Shown in pieces: positions 36,560 through 47,133 of a stretch of DNA of 64,000 bases. The notes beneath the pieces were generated by a model that was not told the origin of the DNA, searched no databases, and saw only the letters and a list, made by a program, of their open reading frames with translations. The stretch's first letter is position 1. Each line of letters starts with the position of its first letter. This DNA comes from Polyodon spathula (Eukaryota; Chordata; Actinopteri; Acipenseriformes; Polyodontidae), in assembly GCF_017654505.1 (NCBI RefSeq), contig NC_054534.1, positions 41,327,226-41,391,225 of the forward strand, read 5' to 3'. The translations under genes were made by a program, and so were the position numbers.

Positions 36560-37300
36560 TCAGGCTTCTGATTCTCAGTTTTAGCTGATGAAACCCGATA
36601 AAACACCCCCGATACAGAAAAAAAAATGAAATCGGTGGATAGCCAATAAACACCGGAAAACACCAGAAAAACTGTGGAAATGGTTAATCAATTCACAATG
36701 ACTTTATCCTTTTTTCATTAAACGTACTTCAAAAATAATAATAATAATAATAAATACATTTCCCAGAGCTGCCGGGCAATTTCCAGTCTTGTGTCTATCA
36801 TTGACTCATTCTGAATACTTTAAACCCGCCCCAACTACTGAGTGACAGCACATTCCTACATTTCTACTGGAGACTCCACTTGCGAGATTTAAAACAAGAT
36901 TACAATAAGGATGGAGGCTTGCTAGCAGGATTTAAAGCTGATTTACAGTTAGATTCAGAGAATTTAAAACAGAATTCTGGTGAAATGTACAAAAATGACT
37001 CTACACAAAAACCCCAGGAAAATGTGCCCGGGACCATAGGGATTTTGTTGTGGAAGACAGCAAAGGAAAGAAGGTACAGCTTATGTGTGCAAGTACTTTC
37101 GAGTTACTACTATACATATTTTGACAGAAAAAAAATAAAAACACTCAAGCATTTTGGAAAGTAACCAAAAACACAAATTTCATATCAATATATAAAAAAT
37201 GAAAGCCCCAAAAACAAAAACGATTTACATAAAACTCAAAAATAGCTAAAAATAAGCACCGAAAAATAAAATTAATAAAAACCAAAAAACAGAAGCCCTA
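36560..37300. mobile_element. Non-autonomous hAT transposon with perfect 8-bp target duplication
   Basis: GGTATAAT is directly repeated at 36552-36559 and 37301-37308. Between them the 741-bp element starts TCAGGCTTCTG and ends CAGAAGCCCTA, imperfect inverted termini (CAGG.CTTCTG type) as in hAT elements. Internally the left end has AACCCGATAAAACACC. A 94-codon frame at 36880-37164 shows no transposase motif. Movement would need a transposase supplied elsewhere. Confidence 0.8.
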
Positions 37301-37739
37301 GGTATAATGTAATATATCTCAATTATTTAGGCATTCCCGCTTTTCATGCTTTGTGAGAATAGTTAATACATACGGACAGAAAGGTACATGAATGCACAGA
37401 CCTATATGTGTTACACGAGTGGAGAAAATTGCATTTTTAAACCAAAAACCGGCAAAATGAGTGCCGCGGGGCTTCTAGTGTTAACACTCCACACTTCGCA
37501 TGTGCTGTACATGCAATGGTGTCTAGTGTGCAGCATAGTAACAGTACATGTGTTTGTAGAGAAAGTTACTCTGCATAGAATGTTTTGTTTTTTTAATTCC
37601 GTTAAGACAAAATCAAAGTAAAAAAGAAACCAAATCAGATAACAAGAATGTTACTGTTGAGATTAATGAAACAAATAAAGCGGGTCACTGAGGGTGGGGG
37701 ACTGGAGGAACACTAGCCAGGAGGCGGTAAGAAAAGCTG

Positions 37740-38260
37740 GAGCTGAAATATGAAGGTATGTGCTTTGGAAGATGAAAATCCATAAATGTCAAAAAATGTG
37801 GACCGAGTTGTTTTTCTTTGTGCTTAATGAAGCATTTATGAAGGCAGTTTGTTTAATTTGTCAGCAGACCTGTTCTGCTTTTCAGCGCAGCAATTTAGAA
37901 CAGTATCATACAACAGTGCATGCAGGTTTCAGGGAAATACACCCACCTGGCAGTCAAATTTAACAACTTGCTGCTTGCTTCAAAAATCAGCGAAAACAAA
38001 CACAATTCTGTTGCAGAGTGCTTGACAGAGGCATCTTTTAAAATTGCCGTAAAATAAAATAAAAACCTTCACAAGACCCAGCTCCGAAACAAATTGTGCA
38101 AAAAGCGCTGTCATTTTTTGGCAGCACGTAAACCTGCGAGTTAAAATTTTCAACAATGAAACAGAAACAGAAACAAACTGACCAAAGAACATTTGAACTG
38201 CCTTAACAGGATTGCAATGCCTGTTTACAAGCACTGCAACAGGCATGCTTCCAGCCTTCC
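37740..38260 (+). pseudogene. BED-finger/hAT-like (GTF2IRD2-type) N-terminal fragment
   Basis: The frame 37760-37963 has a finger-like segment: CLICQQTCSAFQRSNLEQYH then TTVHAGF, with the C-x2-C ... H-x4-H pattern seen in BED-type zinc fingers of hAT-derived proteins, followed by HPPGSQ. Downstream, SKISENKHNSVAECLTEASF could be the next conserved block (LL.S....A...SF.IA..LAK). The rest is unrecognisable. Homology to GTF2IRD2-like proteins is from memory and moderate. Confidence 0.45.
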
Positions 38261-39160
38261 AGTTTCTAAAGCATGTTTTGCATTATTCAGTTTTTAAAGG
38301 GTTGCTTTCATACTTTCGTCTTGCATAATATTTCATTTCATGTCAGATTATGATCCCATTGTATGTTTTAAATGCTTATCTGTTTGTATGGATATGTTTT
38401 TTTTTTGTTTTGTTTCTTTTAGTTGATGACATGAAATGAAGGCATTACATACAGTAAGAGTAGAGTTGTACTGTAAAATTGGTATGGCCCTTACATCACT
38501 GATTTTTTTTGTAAAGGTGGCCCTGCTTAAAACATAGTGAAGATCACTGACTATAGGGGGTGTTTAGAGAATAAAAGCACAGAGTAGCACTCTGACATTT
38601 CCTGAGACAGTTTGCGCTTGCACTTTACTGTCAGTCAGCGGCTGACATTCTAATGCTCTTTCAGTGCTGCCTACTTGTCTCCCTTAAGGAAATACTAACC
38701 ATTATAGCTGAGCCTCTGTGTTGACTTCTTGATAAAGGCTGTGGATCATTTTCAACCCTTAAGCTTAACCTGAAAACTACCAGATCACATGGGAAAAACA
38801 ATAGGTGCTGCTGGCAATTATGTTTTCAGAGTAATCATTTTGACATACTTATATGTGGATGGAGAGGACACAGTTATCATTCTTTATTGATTTTTACTGT
38901 TTTGTACTTGTTCAGCAATTTACTTTGTGTTTGCTCTCTGGGGAATATTGGTTGCCTTTTTTGTGTCAGGTCATCGGATGAAGAACTGTATATAGGAAAT
39001 ATAAAACAGATAAAGAGAATAGGACAAGTGAAAAACCTAAATTTCATCACCAAAAATAGTAGGCTTTTTAGAAATGTATTGTAATGGCATAAGCAAGAAA
39101 CTAACTTGCAGTTAGGAGCAGGTCAATTTTGTTCTGATAGGAAAAATACAAGTAGAGAAG
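38261..39160. other. No gene seen
   Basis: Unique AT-rich DNA. The frame 38887-39084 shows no domain. Confidence 0.45.
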
Positions 39161-39721
39161 TGTTAGGATGTGAGTGGTGCAGGAATGATCTGATGTCCAA
39201 ACAAAGGCTGTATTTAAAATGGTCCTGTTTGTATTTTAAAGTGGTATTGGGGACTTGATACTGTGGTCTTGAAGTCCCAAACAATAAACAATAAAACAAG
39301 ACATACAACGTCCAGGGTGCAGGTGTTCGTGCTCTGTGGCGCTGTATCCAAGTGAGGTGGCAGTGTAGATGCTTCGGGTGGTAGTCTGCCAAATACAAAA
39401 ACAAAACACAAGCAGTGCTCCGGCTTGTCAGTGTCATTGTAAGGGGCCATACCTCTTTGTACTGCTAAACTCCTCCCCTTGATCAGTACAGAGCCACACT
39501 TTATCCAATCGCGTACTCAACACAGCTGATCACAACAGAGCCATTCAACAGTTGCAGCTACGCCCTTTCCCCAAGATGTCCGACTTCCGGTTCCGTCCTA
39601 CCATCGAGTCAGCCCATCCCTGTGAAGGTGTACCACCAACCTTACTTAGCGTCCTTCCTGGTCGGGAGGTAGATTTGCAGCTCAAATGCCTTCTCTCCCA
39701 TTCACAGAAGGTAACATAACA
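39161..39721. repeat. Possible solo LTR, about 560 bp
   Basis: The segment begins TGTTAGGATG and ends GGTAACATAACA, so its complementary end also begins TGTTA. It is GC-richer than its surroundings and resembles an LTR in texture. No flanking target duplication was found and no clear polyadenylation signal in the expected place, so this is tentative. Confidence 0.35.
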
Positions 39722-40507
39722 TTACAAATATTTTATTTAGAACTCATAATGCCCTTGATGCTGTGGCGATAATAGTCAATTCTATAGTATAGCACCAAAC
39801 CGCTAGCGTCCTTTGCCTCTTCTTTAAGTTTACAATTATTGTCCACTTTTCACTTGTACACTCTTAAACAGAAAATCATACTATATCCATTCAAACAACT
39901 GTATGACCCATGTCATTAAAGATATGTGCTAGGGATATGACCTTACAAAATATGTAAATCAAATTATCTCAAATAGTTATCAAGGGCACATTTTAGACAA
40001 AGGAAGGAAAGAATGACCTTAAGTTTCTTTTTATGTGGTTTTGAAACATTTTAAATTGCTAAGGTGCATCTGGACTGCACTTGAGGAACTTTTTTTATTT
40101 CACGTTTTCAGATGTCATCTTGCAACCAGTTAGCTTTCCCACATTTGTTGGGTTTTATAGTGCTTGTCCTTTTCTTTAGAGGCAGATCCCTGGGAAGAAC
40201 CCACAGGCAAAAAATCTCCACTTTTTTTGCAATTCTATCCTTTTTTAATCCAAGCTGAGCCTTCAGAACATGTCAAATAGCTGAGGCTCTGAAGTGCTTA
40301 GCTGGAACACACAGGCCAAGGTTTTGCCAGTCTTTCTCCCCTCATGTGGGTGGCTGATCCTTACAAGAGGATGCCTCCAAAGATCTCTGCCAAGCTCTGT
40401 GGGGCTGAAGACAAGCATGCAAGTGCTGTTCTCATTCAGGGAGCTAGAGACTTTTATTACAAAGTAAAAGCCAAACATGGGAAGTTCCACTGAATCTAAT
40501 CAACCAC

Positions 40508-40510
<3 letters not shown>
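39722..40510. other. No gene seen
   Basis: Unique DNA. The minus frame 40263-40490 has no recognisable domain. Confidence 0.45.

Positions 40511-40583
<73 letters not shown>
40511..40583. repeat. (CA)n microsatellite
   Basis: About 36 CA units. Confidence 0.97.
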
Positions 40584-40585
<2 letters not shown>

Positions 40586-43085
40586 AGGGCCAATCATAAT
40601 AATGCCATGACCACACAATGGCTAAGCTGTCACACATCACTGTGTGCATTAATGCTCAAAAACATCACAGTGTGGATTCCCAGCATCTTAACAGCTTTTT
40701 TCTTCACTTGCAATGTAAAACAATATTAAAATTCTATAAAAGCGCTGTATGCCAAATAGTGTTAAGCGTCACTGCATATTTGAAATCATATTGTAGATGG
40801 TTTAAGCAATAAAAAAAAAAGTCTAAGACAAGGTAAAGAACTGCACAAAAAAGGCAATTCAACCAATACCCACAGAATTTTTTTTTTTTTTTTAATTCTC
40901 TGCCTATCACAGCTTGTGGCTGCTGCTAGGGTTTAAGATAAGATTAGTTGGTGTGGCGCTATCAGCACCTCCACATTTTCCCTGCAGGGACTCCTACTGA
41001 CAGGCCTGAGCTGGAGGCTTGTCTGCAGATTAACACAAGCTAATGATTATACTCTAAAGCTTTAGAACTGTCGGACTAATAGGATTAAGCAATACCAGAT
41101 GCAGGTCCCCGCTCAGGTTAAAAATGCACTTTTTACATTACAAAGTCAGGCAGATCCCTTTGAACATGCTATGAATATGCATGTTTTCAATTATCACAGT
41201 CTTACAGGACTATACGATCCCTTTAGAACATCAGAAAGGTGTTGGGGTTTGGGGGGGGGGGGGGGGTTTGATGTTAATAATATGTGTGTAAGAGGGGCTC
41301 GGGGAGGGGAGGGGTTACCAGTATATATTTTAAATCTGAAAAAGTATAGTGCCGCTCTGTGCATTATCAATCTTTTCAAGACAAAATAAAGCAAAGCATA
41401 TATTGTTTTTTAATGATGATTTCTTGTTCCCAGCACACTGACAGGCATTCATGATGTCGATACATTAGGATGTGCCTTCAGCATTCCTGAATCTAAATCA
41501 TAAAGGCTGGTAAAATTGAACATGTTGACATTACCAATGCTTCATCTAGGATGTCCAAGCAGTCTGAAGAAATCCCTAGTGGAACCATGACTACTGTGAA
41601 AGTTAGTGCTGTACCAGTTCTCTGAAGCTTCATCTCCAAATATATAAAAGAAAATAGGTAGAATGTTACTCATTTTGTGGCAGTGGTTTTCAAACAAATA
41701 AATAAAATGGCAGTTTGTCATGGAATTTATAATGTGGTGTGTATTGATTTATACAGTGTGAAGCCATACCGTATATGTAGAGCCCCATGAAATTATTTTA
41801 ATTTTTTATAATTTTTCACTTTATTTTTCAAAAATTTAGTTTTATTTCATTTTATTTCAGAAATTTTATTACACATACATTTTAGGGTCTGAGCTATTTC
41901 CGTCTGTCTTTTACTATTGTTAGATTTCTTAGATTTTAAATAAAACATTATTTATTGTTTGTAAAAAAATATTTTAACATGTGGCACAAGATGGGACTGT
42001 TCACTGTGGCCTGACTGGCCAGCACAGTGGCAACCATGGCAGCATATCCCTAACACCTCTTGTCTCGTGCATCTGATCCACAAACACAAAAAACAAGTAT
42101 ATATTTATCGGAAAATAGGTCCTTGTGCCTTCGATGTCGTCATTTCTCTTATATTGTTAAGTTTTTGTGTGAAAATGTTTGTTTACTGCGCTGATGTACG
42201 TCCGTCTTACAGTTACAGTGCAAGTCGTCAAACTAAGGTACAATTGTTATTCTCCTTTTTCTTCCTCTTCCGTTTCTTACTTTTTTTTTTTTTTAAGAGT
42301 GTGTAGCGACTTTTCAAACAGAAAAGCTAAATAACTGTTCATCTACCAAACAGCGATTATTTGAGATCGTGTTTATATTAGATCACTGAACCAGTACTGT
42401 TAAATACCAGAATGCCATGTTACAAAAAATACATTCTGTAGGCATTAGTAAAATAACGGTGGAGGATTAGCCCTTATTGTATAAGAGGCTTTTTCTTTTG
42501 TGCACCTCGGAATATCGTTCTTTTAATAATGCCTACACTAAGAAGTAAAGGCTCTCGTTAGAACCTTGCTTTGCTACTGTGGGGAGACCTTTTTAGGACC
42601 TTTTTCTAAGTGGATGCTATATTCTCTATTTGCAGACTCTGTTTTGCAATGCAAGCTATGAAACATGTATTTAAAACTGGAGTTTGCAAAACTACTGTAC
42701 CAGTATTATAAACCATAATTTACAAACTGATTTGATCAGAAGGGTTAAAAAATGAGTTTTTGCAAAATGTTATTAAATGTTTCTTTGTCCTTGAAAACGA
42801 TGTCTCCTTGCTGCAGACACGTCTCCCGCATCACCTTGACTTTTATAGCCTACTGTCTGACTGCAACAAATTAACACCTGCTTTTCAGAGTTCTTAAAAT
42901 AATCCCACAAATACGAGGCCCGCAATTACCGGCAGCTTTAAGAAATTAGACAGAATATTTAACAGAACTCATTTGCAAAATCCCCTCCAAATATTAGTGG
43001 TTTCGTTCAGAAACACCCCAGAATTACATATGCATCAAGGGCTAAAACTCACAGAGACATTGCCCCCGCAAATCACGCATTAATT
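40584..43085. other. No gene assigned
   Basis: Unique DNA with a G16 run at 41251-41266. At 41778 the sequence GTAGAGCCCCATGAAATT resembles a hAT-type terminus, but no partner end was found. Short frames at 41099-41389 and 42067-42306 have no known domain. Confidence 0.4.
41251..41266. repeat. Poly-G run (16 G)
   Basis: A G homopolymer preceded by GGTGTTGGGGTTT. The reading frame across it encodes only glycine. Confidence 0.9.
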
Positions 43086-43260
43086 GCGTTTCCCTTTCAA
43101 TTCGAAGATGGCCACCAACGTTGTTATGGGATACACTCCTGCCTATTGGTAGGTGTCACTGAGCTTCTACATCAAAGCTGCTGATAGGCCCCGTCCCCCC
43201 CCAGTGACCCCCTCGGTCCTGCCTCCCGAGGGTAATTAACCATCACGCAGGGGGAGGAAC
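43086..43260 (+). repeat. Left inverted terminal repeat of DIRS copy 2
   Basis: Starts CGTTTCCCTTTCAATTCGAA. Its complement matches the first half of the internal complementary region and, over about 140 bp, the right terminal repeat. Confidence 0.88.
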
Positions 43261-44092
43261 ATCCTCTTTCGCTTCTCACATTGGTAAGACCTCTGTGTTG
43301 CCATGGGCCCTCTTTTTCTTCTAAAAAGGGCTGTGTAAGCTACTGCAAGTCCGCCTCTTTTCTTGGAATCAGTAGTTTAAAAACTCGTAGCCTTTTTATT
43401 CTATTTCTGACTATCAGCACCTGCGCACTCTGTGTGTCAGACTGCTTCTTTCTGTCTGTCCATCTTAGTACGGTAAGTATTATTGTTAAGAATTGTGTGT
43501 GTTTTTCACCCTTTCTTACTTCGGAGAGCACTATTACTTCATGGGACCGGCCTTGCCTTGTTCCCATTGTCGAGTTCGCCCATCGGCTGCCTGCGTGCCA
43601 AGGTTGGGCCTTGTTTTGATTGTAGCTACTTGTCCCCGCGGCTGCTTTCGCCGGGCCAGCCATATACTCCTCACCAAGGCTTCCGTCATTGTTGGGTTGA
43701 GATGTAAGCGGGCTGCGTGGGCTTTCACTTTTGGTGTAGGTCACTCAATCTATAAACAGTGTGCTCTCCCCCATCTGTCCTGTAATATTTAACTGTTTTT
43801 TGTATTTTAAAAACTGTTTTTATTACTGTGTGTGTAAGTCAATTGCCCGCCACGGCTTCGGCTTCTTGCAAGTGGCGTGCGCTGTATTAATTTTTGCATG
43901 GTACTTAGTGCACGTGGTGCACACAGTACTCGGTGCTCTTTAACCCGGTGCCACGCGACTCTCGGTGCCCACGGTGCTCGGTGCACGTGGCGTTTACAGT
44001 GCACAGTAGTTTTCAACCCAGCGTTATTACTGATAGGGCTGGCTTTCATGCCTGCGTGGCCCAGTGGGACCAATATCCCATAGGAGGACAGG
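43261..44092 (+). other. DIRS copy 2 leader with GTGC-rich motifs
   Basis: Non-coding leader between the left repeat and gag. From about 43907 to 44010, CGGTGC/CACGTGG-type motifs recur several times (CACGTGGTGCAC, CGGTGCTC, CGGTGCCC, CGGTGCTCGGTGCACGTGG). These could be decayed minisatellite units. The frames across this part are not recognisable proteins. Confidence 0.5.
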
Positions 44093-44640
44093 GTGTACAC
44101 GGTGCTTAGATCCCGATCATGCCACCTCAGCCCTAAAAGGCGCCTGCGACATCTGCGCAGCTTTTCAGCCCTGCATGCTCGCAAGCTGCCTAGACAGAGC
44201 CCCTCCGAGGAGATCCCTTGTGCTCAGGCATCCGTTTCGACATACAGTCGCTCCCCATCGCTTCCGGCTAGACGGGTGAAAAAGTCACGGCAGGCGCGGA
44301 ATATCATGGACATGAAAGCCCAGATCGGTCGTATCATGGAGCTTTTGGAGAGGCAGGCCCCACGGCTTCAGCCGTGGACCCCTGTGTGGAGTCCCCCTGA
44401 CCCCCTGAGCCAGTCAGAATCTCTGTGCAACCCCCTGACCCTCCGGGGGAGTACAGGGCAAGATGATCGACCGGGCTCTCTGCTCAGACGAGGACACGTT
44501 TTCTATCACCGCCTCGTGGGGGGAGTCCGCATCCTTCCAGATATGGAGGTTGAGGCAGAGCTTGAATTCCAGGCTGATACGGCACCTAGTTCTGAGGCTG
44601 CCTCGGTTACTAGCGCGCCGCCACTGGCAGGGTCCATGCC
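44093..44640 (+). pseudogene. DIRS gag remnant, copy 2
   Basis: The 5' part is basic (SPKRRLRHLRSFSALHARKL, ARRVKKSRQARNIMDMKAQI). RQARNIMDMKAQ matches the ARDIMDLKAQ of copy 1 and begins a coiled-coil-like stretch (IGRIMELLERQ). An acidic region follows (MEVEAELEFQADTAPSSEA). The frame then runs into antisense recombinase sequence, so the gag C-terminal part is lost. Confidence 0.65.
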
Positions 44641-44684
44641 CACGCTTATGGGGCATGTGGCACCGTACCTGCGCAAGTGGTGGA

Positions 44685-44990
44685 GGATTAAAGGACTCCA
44701 ATTCCACGGACCGATTCACGTGGAAGGCTATAATCACCTTGGGGAGAAAAGCAGGATTTGCAAGCAGTGACACTCTGCTACCATCATTCCAAATATGCAT
44801 ACAGGAGCTTTGCACAGATAGCGCCTGCAGCTCACTGACCCACTTTGCGGAGGTGATAGCCAAGAGGAAGGCTGCCTTCATGGACAGGTGCTTCAACTCG
44901 ATGGAGTATATAGGCTCAAACGGGGCCTGGGTGAGAGCCTCCAGTACAATCTCAAGGCTCTAGTCGGGGAGAGTGGCCCTCCTAGGAGGG
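44685..44990 (-). pseudogene. Inverted recombinase N-terminal block, DIRS copy 2
   Basis: This block lies opposite to the rest of the element. The minus strand encodes LKYLSMKAAFLLAITSAKWV and ELQALSVQSSCMHIWNDGSR, then NPAFLPKVIIAFHVNRSVEL and ESFNPPPLA. The same stretch in copy 1 (about 20345-20060) is collinear with its own gag and recombinase, whereas here gag and the recombinase C-terminus are on the plus strand. So about 300 bp has been inverted in place. Confidence 0.8.
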
Positions 44991-45004
44991 TGCAATCGCA
45001 GAGG

Positions 45005-45351
45005 TCTAGGACAAGACCACTGCTTCAGTCTGACCAGCTATTTGTCTGCCATGGAACACAGACCCTGAGACATCCCCTCTCCAAGCAGCAGCTGTCGCAT
45101 TGGATTGTGGAGCCTCGGCTGTGTATGATAGTGCTGGCTTACCCCCACCTGGGCAGATAGCCGCACATTCCACGAGAGGTATGACTACATCATGGGTCTT
45201 CTTCCGAGGTGCCTCCGTGGCTGAAATTTGTGATGCGGCTAGCTGGACTACCCCGCATACCTTTGCCAGGTTCTACTGTCTGAATGTGGTAGATCCTTCA
45301 TTGCCCTCTATGGGCACTAGGGTCCTTGAGGTTGCACGCTCACACCGCTGA
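45005..45351 (+). pseudogene. DIRS tyrosine recombinase C-terminal part, copy 2
   Basis: Plus-strand frames have LLQSDQLFVCHGTQTLRHPL and SKQQLSHWIV, then, after a frameshift, AGLPPPGQIAAHSTRGMTTS, CDAASWTTPHTFARFY and a short tail. H-S-T-R and the terminal Tyr of the recombinase catalytic set are both present. It ends just before the internal complementary region. Confidence 0.85.
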
Positions 45352-45435
45352 CCTTGGTCAGGCAGGACTTAGCGTCCTTCATATGCTGCCGTTCTTTCTT
45401 CCTTCACGACGGCTCTGGTACACGTTTCCCATAAA

Positions 45436-45530
45436 AATGTTGGTGGCCATCTTCGAATTGAAAGGGAACGTTAGTTTACCTACCGTAAACCTGGTTCCCT
45501 GAAAGAGAAGATGGCCACCAACCGCTTCGG
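45436..45530. repeat. Internal complementary region of DIRS copy 2
   Basis: The left half (GGTGGCCATCTTCGAATTGA) is the complement of the left element end. The right half (CCTACCGTAAACCTGGTTCC) is the complement of the right element end. In DIRS elements this region is thought to template circular replication intermediates. Confidence 0.85.
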
Positions 45531-45714
45531 TTGCGTGACGGTTAAGTACCCTTGGGAGGCAGGACCGAGGAAGTCACTGGGGGGAGGGAGCCTATCGGCA
45601 GCTTTGATATAGGAGCTCAGTGACACCTACCAATAGGCAGGAGTGTATCCAACAACAATGTTTGGCGGCCATCTTCTGTTTCAGGGAACCAGGTTTACGG
45701 TAGGCAAACTAACG
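45531..45714 (-). repeat. Right inverted terminal repeat of DIRS copy 2
   Basis: From TGCGTGACGGTTAAGTACCC to about TAGGCAAACTAACG. The complement matches 43110-43260 with few differences. Confidence 0.88.
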
Positions 45715-46350
45715 GTTTCTGCCATTGTGTATATAAATCCCATCCAAGAATTCAGAACCTTCAGCGCCCATTTTACAGTCGTAAAACATGCGCAATCCTA
45801 TTATAAATCTGGGCTTGAGCGTTTTTAGTGTAAATTCTAAACACTACTAGTCACTTTCAAAACACTCAGGTCACGTTCATAACACTATAATTCTATGTTC
45901 AAAGCACTCCCCTACGTAGTCTACTTTCAAAACTATGTCACAGTCAAAACACTTTATAGTACATTAAGATCAAGCAATTATGTAGATGTTTACAGTTATG
46001 TTATTACATTTGTTTTTCCACACACACACAAATAGGCTACAGTAAATTGGAATCTATGGCTAACGGATGACCTTATTTCAAGCATACCTGTTTAAGTTAT
46101 TTTGCTTCAAAAACAACAATCATTTCGACGGATTACAAAGTTTTTCGCTATTCAGCATGTTTTGAATATGTTATCTTGTTTAATACAAGGTTTTTTAATA
46201 AAAAAAAGTTTAATATTAGAACAAATACCACTTGTTATTAACATACTAAAGTGTAACTGCTGTACATACTGAAAGAATGTGTCTATTCCACCTGATTCGG
46301 CTTTTTTTGTGTAGAAACACGTTAAACTTTGTGATAAAAAATTTTATAAG
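45715..46350. other. No gene seen
   Basis: AT-rich unique DNA. Confidence 0.45.

Positions 46351-46407
<57 letters not shown>
46351..46407. repeat. (TA)n microsatellite
   Basis: An imperfect TA array with one AATA interruption. Confidence 0.95.
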
Positions 46408-46411
<4 letters not shown>

Positions 46412-46445
46412 CTACATATTACTAACAACGACAAAAACATTGACA

Positions 46446-46561
46446 AAATAAAACTAATAGTCTAATAGTATTAAATGTAGCTGATTTTATTTATTAAGCA
46501 GTGAAATAAAACTAATAGTCTAATAGTATTAAATGTAGCTGATTTTATTTATTAAGCAGTG
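46446..46561. repeat. Perfect 58-bp tandem duplication
   Basis: Two identical adjacent 58-bp units (46446-46503, 46504-46561) start AAATAAAACTAATAGTCTAA. No mismatch was seen, so the duplication is recent or an assembly artefact. Confidence 0.9.
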
Positions 46562-47058
46562 ATTAGAAAATATGTACCTCTTTTTGACAATTCAATCGCA
46601 ATTGCTTGCACATGTACCAAAATCTGACAGCGTACCACTTTCTAACACTACACCGGCTCTATAGTCCAGACCACACCTTCTATCAAAATGAAAAACAACG
46701 TCCACAAACTTGAACTTGAAGCTTATCTAAAAACTTGAGGTGTATTCAAACAGTATTCCAATTCAAATTCCAAAATAAAAGATAGTAACAGCCAAGTTGA
46801 AAAAGGCATGCAAACAAAATAATCAAGCTAGAAAAAATAAATCAAAATCATTTTTTCAAATTATTTTTCCAAATTATTTGTTTGTATCTCCTGAGGGATA
46901 TCAGACAATGTCCGTTAGGTAAACTGTTCTCCCACTACTGCCACTAGTTTAATGAAAATTGATTTGAGTTTGTTTCAAGGATTCAGACTCGGACTTTGAT
47001 GACTCGGACAAACTTGACACTCGGACATGGGCTCGACTTGACGTCTGAGAGATGATGC

Positions 47059-47063
<5 letters not shown>
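46562..47063. other. No gene seen
   Basis: Unique DNA leading into a TA array. Confidence 0.4.

Positions 47064-47131
<68 letters not shown>
47064..47131. repeat. (TA)n tract at the left edge of Tc1 copy 2
   Basis: About 33 TA units directly before the transposon end. Confidence 0.95.

Positions 47132-47132
<1 letters not shown>

Positions 47133-47133
<1 letters not shown>

Larger units (their letters stand above)
43086..45714 (+). mobile_element. DIRS-like retrotransposon, copy 2, with ITRs and internal complementary region
   Basis: The element is 2.6 kb. The left terminal repeat (43086-43260) and right terminal repeat (45531-45714) are inverted copies sharing ACACTCCTGCCTATTGGTAG and CAGTGAC...CTCGGTCCTGCCTCCC. 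An internal complementary region (45436-45530) holds the complements of both outer ends side by side, the hallmark of DIRS elements. Inside are a gag remnant, an inverted recombinase block and a recombinase C-terminus. RT, RNase H and methylase-like regions are absent, compared with about 5-6 kb for an intact DIRS. No target duplication is expected. Confidence 0.88.

Noticed and set aside
36880..37164. 94-codon frame
   Set aside because: It lies inside a non-autonomous hAT element with exact target duplication and has no transposase motif.
41099..41389. 96-codon frame with glycine run
   Set aside because: The glycine run is the poly-G homopolymer; the remainder has no similarity to a known protein.
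43281..43792. Overlapping frames of 99-134 codons
   Set aside because: They lie in the DIRS leader between ITR and gag, on both strands, with no recognisable domain.
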